The notes beneath the pieces are model-generated. The model was not told the DNA's origin, made no database searches, and was given only the letters and a program-made list of their open reading frames with translations. A DNA stretch of 64,000 bases from Euptelea pleiosperma (Eukaryota; Streptophyta; Magnoliopsida; Ranunculales; Eupteleaceae). Location: NCBI GenBank assembly GCA_035048495.1, contig CM068553.1:10781259-10845258 (forward strand), read 5' to 3'. A program made the position numbers and the translations under genes. Below are positions 24,130 to 36,032 of this stretch, in pieces; the stretch's first letter is position 1; every line of letters starts with the position of its first letter.

Positions 24130-27100
24130 TATTAAACTGCATAAAAATTTGAAAAATTAACATACCATATATCTTTAAAACTAGTAGAAAATAGTGAGTT
24201 GAGTTGAATTCAGTCAACTCAGCTTTTTAATTGACTCGGCTGAGTTTGAGTCAACTCAAGGAATTGCTACTGATCGAGCAATAGCCTGAGTTGACTGTAT
24301 CGACTTGTCAGCAAATTTTAAAAATGTGATTACAATTACCCAGCTGGGTTAGTTTTTTCTGTATATCGCTTGGGGTTGGAACTCGTTGGATGGTGAGTTC
24401 CCCTCCTGGAATCTAAAGAAGCAGAGCCCGAACCTGAACACAGCCCAAATTGGGCCTGAGATTCTCAGTGCGAGCCCAATCTGGCTGGGCTGGTCAGGGT
24501 TGAGCCTGCTGTTAGTTTGCAAGCGAACTAAATCAACGGAGAGCACTGAGAAACATTTCATATTCCAACCAACCCAAAATAAATGATTGGTAAGACTGAT
24601 CTATAATACAAAAGGCAAATTTTCGCTGCCCCGTCAATCAAAAATTTTAAATACCTGCTTTGTCCCTTCTGTTTCTCTAATTAACCCCCTTATATTTCTA
24701 CTCATTTTCATCCCTTTTTGTTTCTCTAATTAATACCCTGACAACAAACCAGATCTCTCTTACATTCAACAATGTCGCACTACCTAATCGAAGTCAGATT
24801 GGTCTATGGATCAGCTCGATCACAATGTGCTTCTCATACTTGATATGGTTTAGAGTCGAAAGGCACCAATCAGTGAATGTTCGGTCCTATCAGGCTGAAC
24901 AGTAGTAGATTGTTCGGTCCTAGCAGTCCGAACACTCCACAGAATCAGGAAACTATTTTGTCCAAAAGTTATCGATTGATGAAGAACTTTAAGAAATTGG
25001 AGTCAGCTTATTTGTTGACAAGATAGAAGCTGATTGAGCCAAGGAGGGGCATAAGTAGAAATAGTCAGGCACTTGTCGAATTGTGATCAAAGTTGGTAAG
25101 ATGATCCACTCCATAGTCCATACAAGAGGACCAACAGGTGAATGGGCTAGCTGTTGGCCTTGAGGATATTTACAACTCACATTCATGGAAGAAAAATGCC
25201 CCTATCATCCTCAGGCGTGAATGAACCAACGGTTATCTTGCTCTTCCCTCCTCAAGCTTTCTCACCTTAGGGTGAAAAACCTAGGTTTTCACTCCCTTGG
25301 GGTGAAGAGGGTAAAAAAAACCCCAAAACCTTACTTTCGTTTTTAACATTTGGGGAGGGGAGCTGTTAAGAGATTTCGATGGGGGCCAAGGGGGCATTTC
25401 GACAATGTAATAAAAGGGTGGGGTGGGGGAGGTGGGGCCTCCCTTTTATTACAGATTGGGGTGTCAAAGATAAGGCATATCCACTACTTTTCATAGGGTT
25501 AGAAATATAATAATTGGGATTTATTTATTTTTTTTTTTTAGGGTCCCAGAAAATTCGCTCTTCGACTCGTCTTCATGTAGGCCCCACATAGGCGTGTCAG
25601 AAAAAAAAAAAACAAAGGCGGCCTACGAAAATATCCCACCACTTTTCATAGGATTAGAAATGTCCAAGTGTAATTCGAAAAATAAGCTCTTGACTCGTCT
25701 CTATGTAGGCCCCATATAGGCGTGTCAAGATAAGGCGTACGAAAATATCTATATACACGCTCGTCCCCCCATGCGAAATCTCATCCGACGTGCCTACGAA
25801 TCTATTCTTTTCTTTGGGTTGTTAGCCAATCACTGATATGGTGACTTAGCACCATTCGACCTATAGTTTGTTGACAAAGCAACATAAAACAAGAGTTTCT
25901 ACCACTAAATACCAGGTGACCTTTCTTGCTTCTTAATCCTTAACCAACCCATCATCTGGGTTCCGGGATTACAAAGACAAGGGAGCAAGTGACAGCACAG
26001 CTACATCATGATCATCATCCATTTTTAACTTCTGATTTAAAGAAAACCAAAAATGCCACCTGGAACACTTTTTGGGGCCCTCTGACCCCATGAATGTTTG
26101 GTCCACCTCACAGTGGAGCTACACACCAAAAATCAACTTAATTGGTGATTTCTATCCATTGGATTTGAGTACCCAAATAATACTTGAATCCAATAGCTAA
26201 TTAGCTGTGAAAAATGATTTAATCCAATAATCATAAATCCCCAGTTAGGCTAATTTTTTTGTGTACAAGGGGTGGGCCATATTCATGGGGGCAGTGAGCT
26301 CATATGGCTTTTTTGGGGTGGACAGCAAAGTATTTCTCTTGTAAGACTAAGACCAAATCAACAAGAAATTTTTCATTTTTAGAACGTATTATAGTGCCGA
26401 ACTTATCAAATATTCAGTAAAATTTGCCGATTTTATTGCCGTGTTATACACATTATTCTGTAACTATTGAAAATAATAATAACTTTACATGCAGAAAAAT
26501 GACCAAAAAATCATTTTCTATATACTTTTATCCCTGCCCAAGGTGATGACCAGCAAGAACTAACCCCTTTTTTCCTGTTCAATCCCAACTCAATTCTGAC
26601 ACAGGCAGTACAAGTAAAACATCAATGTACTGAAAGAAACACCACAATGTATATGATATCTTTTAATCAAGGGAAATGGCTTGTCGTATGTAACTAGTAA
26701 AGTGGACCAAACTCACACTGCAAGTATAAGAACAGGGAAGCAATAAATAACCCCATAATGAATTTTATACCCTACCAACTCCTAATTCCCTCAACCAAGC
26801 TTAACCCTTCTAAGAAAAGATCTGAGATGACTCCAAATTACACAGTGCACCACAATGCTTCATCAATATACATAGTTACCAGAGGCACAGGAAGCAGGCC
26901 ACGAGTAGGAGCAAGCAGCAGTAGGGATGCTTCCCAATGTTTCTAAGAATTGTGAGAAGATCTTCACAATTCAAATAAGCAGAAAATCTGGGCAACTATT
27001 TATGATTTATGCTACTTGTGTCAGTATCGTATTTTTTATCTTCCAATGGTAAGCATTCATCAAAAGGGGTCAATTAGCCTGGAAAATGCTCATAGGAAAA

Positions 27101-27144
27101 AAAAATCATCATACAAGATCCAAACCTACATTATATGTGGCAAT
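24130..27144. other. Gene-poor stretch with repeats
   Basis: No coding region recognised. Contents: a GAGTTGACTC-rich stretch at 24190-24310; a duplicated block at about 25455-25600 and 25625-25740 sharing CACTTTTCATAGG(G/A)TTAGAAAT and ATGTAGGCCCCA(C/T)ATAGGCGTGTCA; and a degenerate fold-back MITE at about 26060-26330 (ACACACCAAAAATCAACTTAATTGG). Open frames are short and lack family resemblance. Confidence 0.45.
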
Positions 27145-27152
27145 AACCTACC

Positions 27153-27620
27153 CAAGGTTTAAAATATCGTTCTGTCTCGCTGTCTATGAATCTCCGTACG
27201 CTAATAGAACGAGACATTGTAACCAATAAAGAGCACGACATCGAGGAAATACTATACATCTCGATAAGATTAAAACAGTTTTTAATACATAAGTTGACTA
27301 AAACTTTGTTGTTGTATCATTTATATGCATTATAAAACTCATCGTCTAGGTAAAACTGACAGAAGGAGACATCTAAAACAAGACAGAACAAGACATTGAC
27401 AAAACACTATACATCTTGCTAAGATCAAAGCATTTTTTAATGCTTAAGTAGACTAAAAGTTCTTTGTTTATCATTACTTAAATTAGGCTTTTGGATTTTA
27501 AATAAGTTTCAATACTTAAATTAGGCTTGGTACTAGATGTTATGTTTCCTTAAGTATTGTCTTGGTACCCAACAATAACAAAATGTATCGGTCTGAGATA
27601 GAATGAAACTTTGAACCATA
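27153..27620. mobile_element. MITE, hAT-like (8-bp TSD, one mismatch)
   Basis: A 468 bp element with flanks AACCTACC (27145-27152) and AGCCTACC (27621-27628). Ends are CAAGGTTTAAAATATCG and, inverted, TATGGTTCAAAGTTTCA. The interior has repeated GAACGAGACATTG/AGAACAAGACATTG units, unlike the AACGG interior of the other copies, so it belongs to a related but distinct subfamily. Confidence 0.65.
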
Positions 27621-28135
27621 AGCCTACCATCAAATACAACCAAACTATGTTGTATGGATTCTTTTAAACAAGTGAAGTACTGTGGCATACCAACATTCCA
27701 CAGATTCTGTTGCAACACTTCGAATTTTTGTCTTTTTATTTCCTTATTTGCAAGATATTAAAGTTAATTATAGAGTTCCAACTTTTCCAAAATAAATTGT
27801 CTATGAATAAAGTTATCTTATGTATCTACATCTATAAAAGAAAAAGAAAAATCATAACATATCCTATCACATAATCCATTTGTATCACTATCATTAAATA
27901 AAAAAATAATTACTTCTCTTGTACACATGCACACACACAAGAAATGGAGATAAAGAAAAGAAGAATTAGCAAGTACATATTTCTTGAGGAGGAATATGAA
28001 TTTGCAGCCAGGAAATAGCATGGCAATGAGGAGTTTGAGAACAAAAAAGTTCCAGACAGATTATAACATGAACGGACAAAGATGATCAAATTCCAAAGCA
28101 AACCACCAAACAACTGAGCCAATTCAGAGGTGTAA

Positions 28136-28257
28136 TATACGCATATGTGATAAAGATTTGATTCTATTCTACCAGAAAACAATATACCTCAAGTATTATA
28201 CGCATATGTGATAAAGATTTGATTCTATTCTACCAGAAAACAATATACCTCAAGTAT
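28136..28257. repeat. Exact tandem duplication, 61-bp unit x2
   Basis: The unit starting TATACGCATATGTGATAAAG and ending ACCTCAAGTAT occurs at 28136-28196 and again at 28197-28257 without a mismatch, so it is very recent or a local assembly duplication. Confidence 0.9.
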
Positions 28258-29895
28258 TCAAAGTTCAGATTTCAAGCGAAACCTCTTTTCCACTTCTAAG
28301 TTTTACTTATGTTAGTCATATAATGTAATGAAGCTTTTAAGCCTACGCATCCACTTTTGTCGAGCTTGAAAGATAGTGAAGATATAAAGGTAACATAGGA
28401 CTGTTCTGCTCTACTCAAGTGACATTAGCCACATACACAGGTGTTGATATTTATCCATTTCTAGTGCAACCAATATTAACTACTGATATGTTAGGTGCCA
28501 AATTCCTATTTAGGCCAAATATCATAACATGTTCTGATGGCACTAACTTTGAAAGCAGTTGAGAGGCATTTCACTTCTGAACTAATTTTCACTGCCTTCT
28601 AACTAAGGAATTATTATTGCCCATCAAACATGTCATTTACAAATGAGAGAAGATTCTAGCAAGCTTCCTAGACATGGAGGAAACTGAATCATGAAAAACC
28701 TAAAGCGCGTACAAGAAGATGAGCAATTTATGATTCTTCCCCGAGACGTGTACAACAGCTCTGACCAATCCAAACCCCTGATGACAATAAGATCCACCTT
28801 CTAAGGCCTAACATGATTTGCAAGAAATAGTGATCCAGAGATACCAATAATACTCTAGTTGGGGGACATTGGAAAGAAAAAGGAGGCCACTTACATAAAT
28901 CAAATTGTGACCGACAAAATCTACTGTCAGAATACAAAAAGAGTCACCAGCACTAGCTGTGGAAAATGAACGATAAGGTAATGTAAGACCACCTTCCAGA
29001 ATCAAGTTTCTTTCCAATATCAACCATACTCAAATAAATTTCTTTTGTCGTCTTCCTGTTCTTTCCATATCCCATATCAGCAATAACAAGCTAGACATAT
29101 TGGCAATCATCATCACAATACACTAGATGAAACATCTTGCTGGATCATATAAATATATTGACAAATTCAGCAAGCATGAGATAAATGGGTATAATGCATT
29201 CAGACATACTGGAATGACAATATGATCGACAGGTGCTTCCGATAGAAAATTTTACTTCCTTGTTTATGACCTCTAGTGTAAACTGCAAATGATAAGGACC
29301 CACAAATGGATTAAGAAACCATTGATGAGTCAGTGAGTCAATCAATTCATCCAAAACCTCCTCATTTCACACCCTAACAGCAGAAAACCAAATAATCATA
29401 ACACAACTGTTGCCTGTTTACTGTGTTCCATGTAATATTAATGATCTTTTAATGAGACAAAGCACTGAATCTAAGAAAGGAAAAGCACCATAAAAGAGAA
29501 TTGAGTCATAAAAATATTCAAAACAAGCAATGAACCTCATCCCATAATTTCTTGTGAAACTTGTGCTCTGCTTACTTAATAGGCATAATTCATCAAAGTA
29601 CACGAATCTGCCACTATGTTACAGATGTAGGGGATTCTTATCAACCTATAATGCCAAGAAAGAAACCAACCAAATGATACAGTGAAAATAATAGAGAAAG
29701 AAGCCAATGAGAGCAAACGAAGCCAATGAGAGCATTACGTAATCCAAAAGAATCAGTTGTTTCCACATCCCATTTGGTTCACTTGGCTAAGGAAAACTAC
29801 CCAATCTACCTTGAAAAGATTTTCCATATTAACAACTGGGAATAAGACCTCCAGTCCAATTGCTTTCAAGTCAGTGGCCTCATGACTAGATGAAA

Positions 29896-30077
29896 AACAC
29901 CAGTAATTTTCTGCCCTTCACAAATACAAAGATAGTACTTGGAGACAATAGCTTCGAAAAAGCATGACTAAATGTCTAGCAGACCAACACCAGTAATTTT
30001 CTGCCCTTCACAAATACAAAGATAGTACTTGGAGACAATAGCTTCGAAAAAGCATGACTAAATGTCTAGCGGACCAA
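29896..30077. repeat. Near-exact tandem duplication, 90-bp unit x2
   Basis: CAGTAATTTTCTGCCCTTCA begins at 29901 and again at 29991. The units run through GCATGACTAAATGTCTAGC, with one visible difference (CAGACC versus CGGACC). Confidence 0.9.
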
Positions 30078-32124
30078 CTTTATAATTTTTCCATATGCAA
30101 ATTTGTACAACCTAAGGAAATCAAATGATCATCTGAACCTAATATCTGAGAGATGAGCCATAAATCTAGAGTTCAATATCCACCCTAAATAATAGTTGTT
30201 TGCCCAAACAAAGTACTGGCTGCATTGCAGATTTCTAGGATCCTAAAAAATTGGAGAAAAACCATGGAAGCCATATGCAAAAAGAAATTTGTACGGTAGG
30301 AAATTTGATCACGTCAAAAACTTCGATTTTTCATATTTAAGATGAGTTGTTAATAATTAAGGACAAGAATAACCTATGTACAAAATATTTCTACGTACAC
30401 CTTGCTAGGTGAATGAGTCAGCAGAGTCACTTGCACCAAGAAGAGTAACTATGTCTGGGACTCTCAGCAAATCTCAGAGGTGATCAATTATACCGACGAT
30501 CCTCCAAGGCCCCAACAACCATCTACCTGGTCACAAGATTACATTTAAGAGTCTCCAACTACTTCAAGAGGACCCCCAGAAACATAAATCTTCAAACCTT
30601 TCAATATATCCCTTTCCTCTGCAATGTTAGAATTCACTTCATAGTGGAACAAAATTGCCAGTGGAACAACAATCAATATGTAGCTTAATGTGACCTTATC
30701 ATCTTTTTTCCAAGATGCTCTAACATCTTTCTTATAACCCCACACCCACAAGAGAAGTCCATCATTCTAACCTCATTAATAATCCTTAGACTATAGCCCT
30801 ACATTTTATTCATTAGCTTTATGCCCCCATCGATGGCCACTAGGCAGTTTATACTCATCCTGGAAAATGCAGGTGCTCCTCACCTTCCACATACAAGCAA
30901 TCTCCACAACATTTTCTTTCTCACCCAAATCCATCTCTTGACCAATCATCTTGCCGGAGATTAATCACTCAAAGCAAGAGAGGGCTAAATGTCTCTCCGC
31001 ACATGCCACATGAAAATGCTACCTAAGAAGGATCTGGCAATGCCCCGTAGAATGTTCCTAAAGTTGATAGAAAGATCACCAACTAGCAAGGAGAAGCAAA
31101 ACTAGAACCAACACTTGTCTCCCGATTAAGAGCTTGTCAACTCTATCTTCCTAGAGGTATTTTCCTCTAAGGAGACAGAGGAGTGAGAACAAACGAAGGG
31201 ATTTTGAGTCGGAACCTAACAAACTTAGGACATCAAGGTAACTCTGTGAAACTAATCCTATTCAATCAGACAATACCGCTTGACCACCAAGGTAGCACAT
31301 TTAACATGTGTCCCAAAATCATAGAAGTTGTTGCATCTTGCCTGCATAGCGTACATAGTAATAAATAAAAACAGCCATAACTAATGCAAAAGATGAAACT
31401 GACATTGCAAAATTGCTTTTTACTTACCAGGAAAAATATCACTTAATGTTAGAACACATGTAAATTATGTAATACATAATTCATTAAAAAATATGCACTT
31501 GCAGGGTCTTATATCTATAAGACTATATAGACAACATGTAGGTTGATTCATGAAATATGAAAAGACATGGTAAGAAGGACAACACTAAACCATCTAGGTT
31601 CTATGCAGAAATTCCTAAGTAAACCATAACCATCATTTATTGTCCACCTCATTTATCACCAAAATTATGAGAAGCACATAATCAAGTGTAATCCAACTTC
31701 TCTACAAAATAACAGAGAACCCAAAGTAGCATGTGCTGTTTTATTGAAATCGTGTCAAGATGATGATAACAGTCCACCAATCAGCATATGCCGTAATCTC
31801 AGTCATGGATTGTACAATGCCAAACTACAAGTAACAACATTCCTAAAAGACATAAGGAAAAATAAAAGAAACAATATGTGGGGACAAAACCGAGATGTTT
31901 CCAGTTTTCTTTTGATACAGATCAAGGAATATCCTGCAAACAATGCCCACCAACCACGTAAAACCTCTCCATTGCAGAACACGAATTTCCTCCTTATATG
32001 ACAATATTAAGATATATGAAAGAAGAGAAAGGGACGAAGAAAGGTAAAGGGTGAAAAAATCATAAGAATCAAAATGAAGAAGAATTCGAGCAATTCTACC
32101 ATAGAGCAACCAATGAAGAGGAAT

Positions 32125-33444
32125 TCACCCAGAGCTCTTCTTCCCGGAACCTGAATAGTAACTGAGGTACCACCGGACGAACTTCTTTAACCCCGTCTGC
32201 AGATCTGTCGTGGGCTTATACCCAAGCTCCCTCTGGGCCAGTGTTATGTTCGCATGGGTGAATTGCACATCTCCATTCCTCGGCATCTTCAACATCATTC
32301 GATTCGCCTTCACCTTCAACAGCCTCTCCAATATGTTCACAAGCTCGGTGACGGGCACAGGCGACGTGTTTCCCAGATTGAATACCCGTAATTGCGCTGG
32401 CCCCTTCTTCTTCCCACCACTACCGGTACTCTTCTCTGCAGTGTCCAACGATGCCAAGCACCCCTTCACAATGTCATCAATGTAAGTGAAATCCCTTGCA
32501 ACTGTCCCATGATTGGGGGCTTCGAAGATCGGAATTGACTTCCCCTTCAGTATATCTTTGGTAAAGAAGAAGTACGCCATATCAGGTCGTCCCCAAGGGC
32601 CGTAAACAGTAAAGAATCGCAACCCAGTAATCGAAAGACCGTATATATGGTTATAAGTATGAGCGATCTCTTCCCCGGCCTTCTTGGTGGCGGCATAAAG
32701 GCTGGCAGGCTGGTCTGTTCGGTCTCTCTCCGAAAAGGGCACTTTAGAATTGAGGCCATAGACAGAACTCGAAGAAGCCCAGACAATCGCCGGCTGTGGA
32801 TTCGCCGACTTGCAGACCTCGAGAATACTAACAAGGCCAGCAATGTTGCTATGGACATAGGAGCTTGGGTTCTGCATGGCATACCGCACACCAGCCTGTG
32901 CAGCAAGGTGCATTACATGGGTGAATGCGACGACATCGAATAGCTTGCGAAGGAGCGCCGAATCATTGATATCGCCCTCGACGACGAACACGCCGGTGCG
33001 TTCGAGAAGGGCCTGGCGGGAGCGCTTGAGGGACGGTTCGTAGTAGTCATTGAAATTGTCGAGACCGAGGACGCCATCGCCGCGGCGCTTCAAAGCGGCG
33101 GAGACATGGGTACCCACGAAGCCAGCAGCGCCGGTGACAAGCACAGAGAGGCCGTTGCGAGAGCGTACGCGGGCGGAGGAGCGGACTCGCTTCTCCCAGG
33201 CGGGTCCACCCCAGGTGGCAGTGCGAAGAGATCGGCGAGAGGGATCGGAGGTTGGGGAAGAAGGTGGGGAGCGGAGGAAGAAGAGGAGGATGAGACCGAG
33301 GAAGAGGAAACACCAGAAAGTGAGCTTGGCGAGGGAGAAGTGCCAGCGAAGACGGTGAATGTAGGGGGATTTGTCCATCTTGAATTTACCAGGCGTCGAA
33401 GGAATGTTGTCGAGATGCGATGAGATCGGTTTCAGCTGCGACAT
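32125..33444 (-). CDS. UDP-glucuronate 4-epimerase (GAE), single exon
   Basis: 439 residues in one open frame, matching the intronless plant GAE family in length. The N-terminus has a type II membrane anchor (FWCFLFLGLILLFFLRS, about residues 43-59) that places it in the Golgi. The extended-SDR domain follows, with the NAD-binding GAAGFVGTH motif (about residues 104-112), the Ser of WASSSSVYG and the catalytic YAATKK. The C-terminus has NLGNTSPVPVTELVNILE. It converts UDP-glucuronate to UDP-galacturonate, the pectin precursor. It is more GC-rich than its surroundings, which explains long antisense open frames at 32647-32943 and 33050-33423 that I treat as shadows. The start Met at 33444 gives the usual length. 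Confidence 0.93.
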   Translation of the reverse strand: MSQLKPISSHLDNIPSTPGKFKMDKSPYIHRLRWHFSLAKLTFWCFLFLGLILLFFLRSPPSSPTSDPSRRSLRTATWGGPAWEKRVRSSARVRSRNGLSVLVTGAAGFVGTHVSAALKRRGDGVLGLDNFNDYYEPSLKRSRQALLERTGVFVVEGDINDSALLRKLFDVVAFTHVMHLAAQAGVRYAMQNPSSYVHSNIAGLVSILEVCKSANPQPAIVWASSSSVYGLNSKVPFSERDRTDQPASLYAATKKAGEEIAHTYNHIYGLSITGLRFFTVYGPWGRPDMAYFFFTKDILKGKSIPIFEAPNHGTVARDFTYIDDIVKGCLASLDTAEKSTGSGGKKKGPAQLRVFNLGNTSPVPVTELVNILERLLKVKANRMMLKMPRNGDVQFTHANITLAQRELGYKPTTDLQTGLKKFVRWYLSYYSGSGKKSSG

Positions 33445-33529
33445 TTGCCAGAGAAAGGTCGGATTTGTTTGAAACCCTACCCTCTTCCCTTCTCTTCTAA
33501 TTTCTTCTCAGAAAAAAAAATCAATATCA

Positions 33530-33560
33530 CAATTAGGGTTTGGGCTAGGGTTAGGGCTCA
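33530..33560 (-). promoter_or_regulatory. Telo-box motifs upstream of GAE
   Basis: On the minus strand two AAACCCTA/TAACCCTA motifs occur at 33534-33541 and 33546-33553, about 90-110 bp before the start codon, within a CT-rich leader. Similar motifs lie at about 34270. Their function here is inference. Confidence 0.4.
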
Positions 33561-33737
33561 GATTCTCCTCTCCTCCTCCTTCCTCTTCTTGTCCTGAATC
33601 TGTTCAAAGTTCAAACAAGGGTTTGTGTGTGGCCTTTGGAATCTTCTGGTTTCTTGAAGGTATTGCTCTTGTTCTTCTCTTTTGGGTTCTTTTTTTTTTC
33701 CCTTTTTTCTTAGAGAGAAGAAAGAGAGATCTAATGA

Positions 33738-33848
33738 GGAAGAGAGAGAGAGAGAGAGAGATGCTTATTTAAGTAATGGTGTTGGGGGAGATAGAAAGAG
33801 AGGTGGAAATGGGGAGGAAAGAGGAAGGAGAGAGAGAGAGAGAGAGAG
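33738..33848. repeat. (GA)n microsatellites upstream of GAE
   Basis: A GAGAGA run of about 22 bp at 33741-33762 and another of about 20 bp at 33829-33848. On the minus strand these are CT tracts 0.3-0.4 kb upstream of the epimerase start. Such tracts can bind GAGA-binding factors; not shown here. Confidence 0.75.
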
Positions 33849-35235
33849 GAGGAAATGGGGTGTGGGGGTGATTGGAAATGGAGTTGAAGAAGAGTCAAAC
33901 AGTGGCAATAAATGAGATAGGTGTATTTTATTTAGTTTCAATCTATAGTTCTCCAATCTAATCTAAACTAATCAATCTATAAAGATTTTTTTTTTTGTAA
34001 TCAGAGATTAAAGAGAGTGATTAGTGATTGGGTGGATGACCTTGAATTTCTGGCCTTGGTTTCTTCATTTAGGGAGTGGAGTTTAAGTTGGGATTTGAAG
34101 TGCGGGATGGTGTGGATGAGATTGTGAGAGACTAATAAGGGGGTTTCTATTCTTCTTCTTGGGAGATGTGAGAGATTTGTGGGGATTTGTAATTTGGAAT
34201 TTTTGATTATATATTGATGATCAAGGCTCATGAGTCATGACTACAAAAAAAATAAAAAAAAAATTGGATCTAGGGTTAGGGTTTTCTAGGTTTGTAGTTC
34301 TTGTAGTTAAGTTTGGTGGGTAATAGGGGTTTAATCATTTTTCGTGTGTGAAATAAATCAAAAAATGGATTTTGGTTCAAGAATGAAATCTTATTGGAAT
34401 TTTCTATATCGCGTTCATCTTGAGAACCATATCAGATCTTGGATCTGATGAAATAGGATGAATTGAGATGGTATTTTGTGAATACGTAACTTGTAATCTG
34501 TAAAAGGTATTAGATCTTTTGAATAAATCTATATAACAAAACACTGTGGTTGTCTCTCCACTTATACCCCTCTTATCAGTTTCAACAAAGGAGGGCCGAG
34601 ATCCTATCCCCTAACTAGAGGGTAGATCTCAGTCACTCGACAAATGCATTGTTGGAGAGTGCCATGGGCAAGGGCCACCTACTAGTATTGTACAAATTAG
34701 GGTTTTGTTTCTATAAATTAATTGTTTGTGCATCCTTGTTTAAGTGGGATTTTAGGGTTAGGATTAGGGTTTTTAGTTTTAGTGGGTTTTGAAGGGGTTT
34801 GGTCTTTGTTTTTGAGTGTAAGGGTGTGTTTGAGTTTGATAGTACTTAAAATTGGTTTTGTCCAGTTAGGGGTTTGGTGGTGGTTATGGAAGTTTGTTTT
34901 TGTGTCTTGGGTGTTTGTGGTAAATGAATTAATGGAGAGAAGACAGAAGTCACGGGCGACGGTAAGAGTGAGAGGGACACATTTGGTGGGACTCTCCAAC
35001 GGTCACCCTACGGTGAGTAGTAGAAAAGCGACTTGGAAAGAAGGCAAAGGTTCCTTCTTAAAAGTCAGCATTAGATAGCTTGTTTTCTAATTTAGGACTG
35101 CCATGTGTAAATATTATTGATGACTAGCAAAACCAACAAGCTACTCAAGACAAACCCTATGTGACCTTTAAAATAAGATTTTGCAAATTTGGCTGAGGGA
35201 ATTTATGATCTGTTCAACATCATGAGCTGAGATAC
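33849..35235. other. No gene recognised, upstream of GAE
   Basis: AT-rich sequence with several short T-runs and TAGGGTT-rich blocks (34270-34285, 34752-34772). The open frames on either strand (up to 118 codons at 34722-35078) have biased, low-complexity composition and no family resemblance. Confidence 0.4.
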
Positions 35236-35385
35236 TCCCATGGCCCCATCTATCATTTAATCACTGGCTACATCATGGATAAGTCATGGTGTCGTAATCT
35301 TGAAAGATCGGACGGACGGATCGATTTAATGACCTTCACTATGGATGGCACAATTGAATATTCACAATGCTGACAGATCTTTCAT

Positions 35386-36032
35386 GGGTATTGAAATTTG
35401 AAAGTAATTAGTAATACCCCCTTATTCTTTCAAACTTTAGGAATATCCCCCTCGACCTAGTTTAACCCATGGTTTAAAAAACGGCCGTTATAACTGATTC
35501 TGACCTCCCCGTTAGGTTATGTACCGTTTTAACACTCAGAAAATAACCAAGGCTTAAAAGGGGCTGTTATTTTCTGAGAAAATTTGTGAAAAAAATACTA
35601 TTATTTTCGTTATTTTTCTATTATTTTTTATTGAAAATTTGAAATTCAAATTTTGAATCCGTTATTTTCTGTTATTTTTCTTTTATTTTCCATTTTTGCC
35701 CTTGAACATTACAATTCATTCTAACAGGGTGTTATAACGGAAAAAAATGGTAACACCCCCAGTCCGTTATACCGTTATAATGGCCCCTTTTAAACCTTGG
35801 TTTAACCATCATTTGACAAACGTTAAAATGTGACATACATCAAGCGTCTCTTAATGCACTTAAGAAAGGACCATAATATTGCAAGTACAATGCTAACGAG
35901 GTGTGATTCAAGTCCGTTTTAACTTAAGTCAACCACTGTTAAACTAGGTCAAGGGGGTAATTCTAAAGTTTAAAAGTGTAAGGGGGCATTACTATTTTCT
36001 TTCAAATTTTGCGGGGTGTTACTAAAATACCC
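35386..36032. mobile_element. MITE with 9-bp TSD, hosting another MITE
   Basis: Perfect 9-bp duplications ATCTTTCAT at 35377-35385 and 36033-36041 bound a 647 bp element that begins GGGTATT and ends AATACCC. Longer inverted terminal parts are visible, one from about 35407 (AGTAATACCCCC) matching the complement near 35985-35997. An 8-bp-TSD MITE sits inside it at 35468-35799. A 9-bp duplication fits Mutator-like elements. Confidence 0.75.
35468..35799. mobile_element. MITE, hAT-like (perfect 8-bp TSD), nested
   Basis: A 332 bp element between perfect GTTTAACC duplications (35460-35467 and 35800-35807). Ends are CATGGTTTAAAAAACGGCCG and, inverted, CAAGGTTTAAAAGGGGCC. The interior is close to the copy at 23785-24121. 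Confidence 0.88.

Larger units (their letters stand above)
27629..32124. other. Region downstream of the epimerase, no gene recognised
   Basis: About 4.5 kb without a convincing coding region. It is less repeat-rich than its neighbours and holds two exact short tandem duplications (28136-28257 and 29896-30077). Minus-strand open frames around 28728-29023 are 69-71 codons and resemble no family I know. The sequence could be 3' flank or introns of an unseen transcript. RNA reads would be needed to decide. Confidence 0.4.

Noticed and set aside
33050..33423. Two overlapping plus-strand open frames of 102-105 codons opposite the epimerase 5' end
   Set aside because: They are antisense shadows of the GC-rich epimerase coding region, Arg/Glu/Gly-rich and without family resemblance.
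34722..35078. 118-codon plus-strand open frame
   Set aside because: It is a run of Leu/Val/Gly/Phe from GGGTTT-rich DNA with no homology and no splice or leader context.
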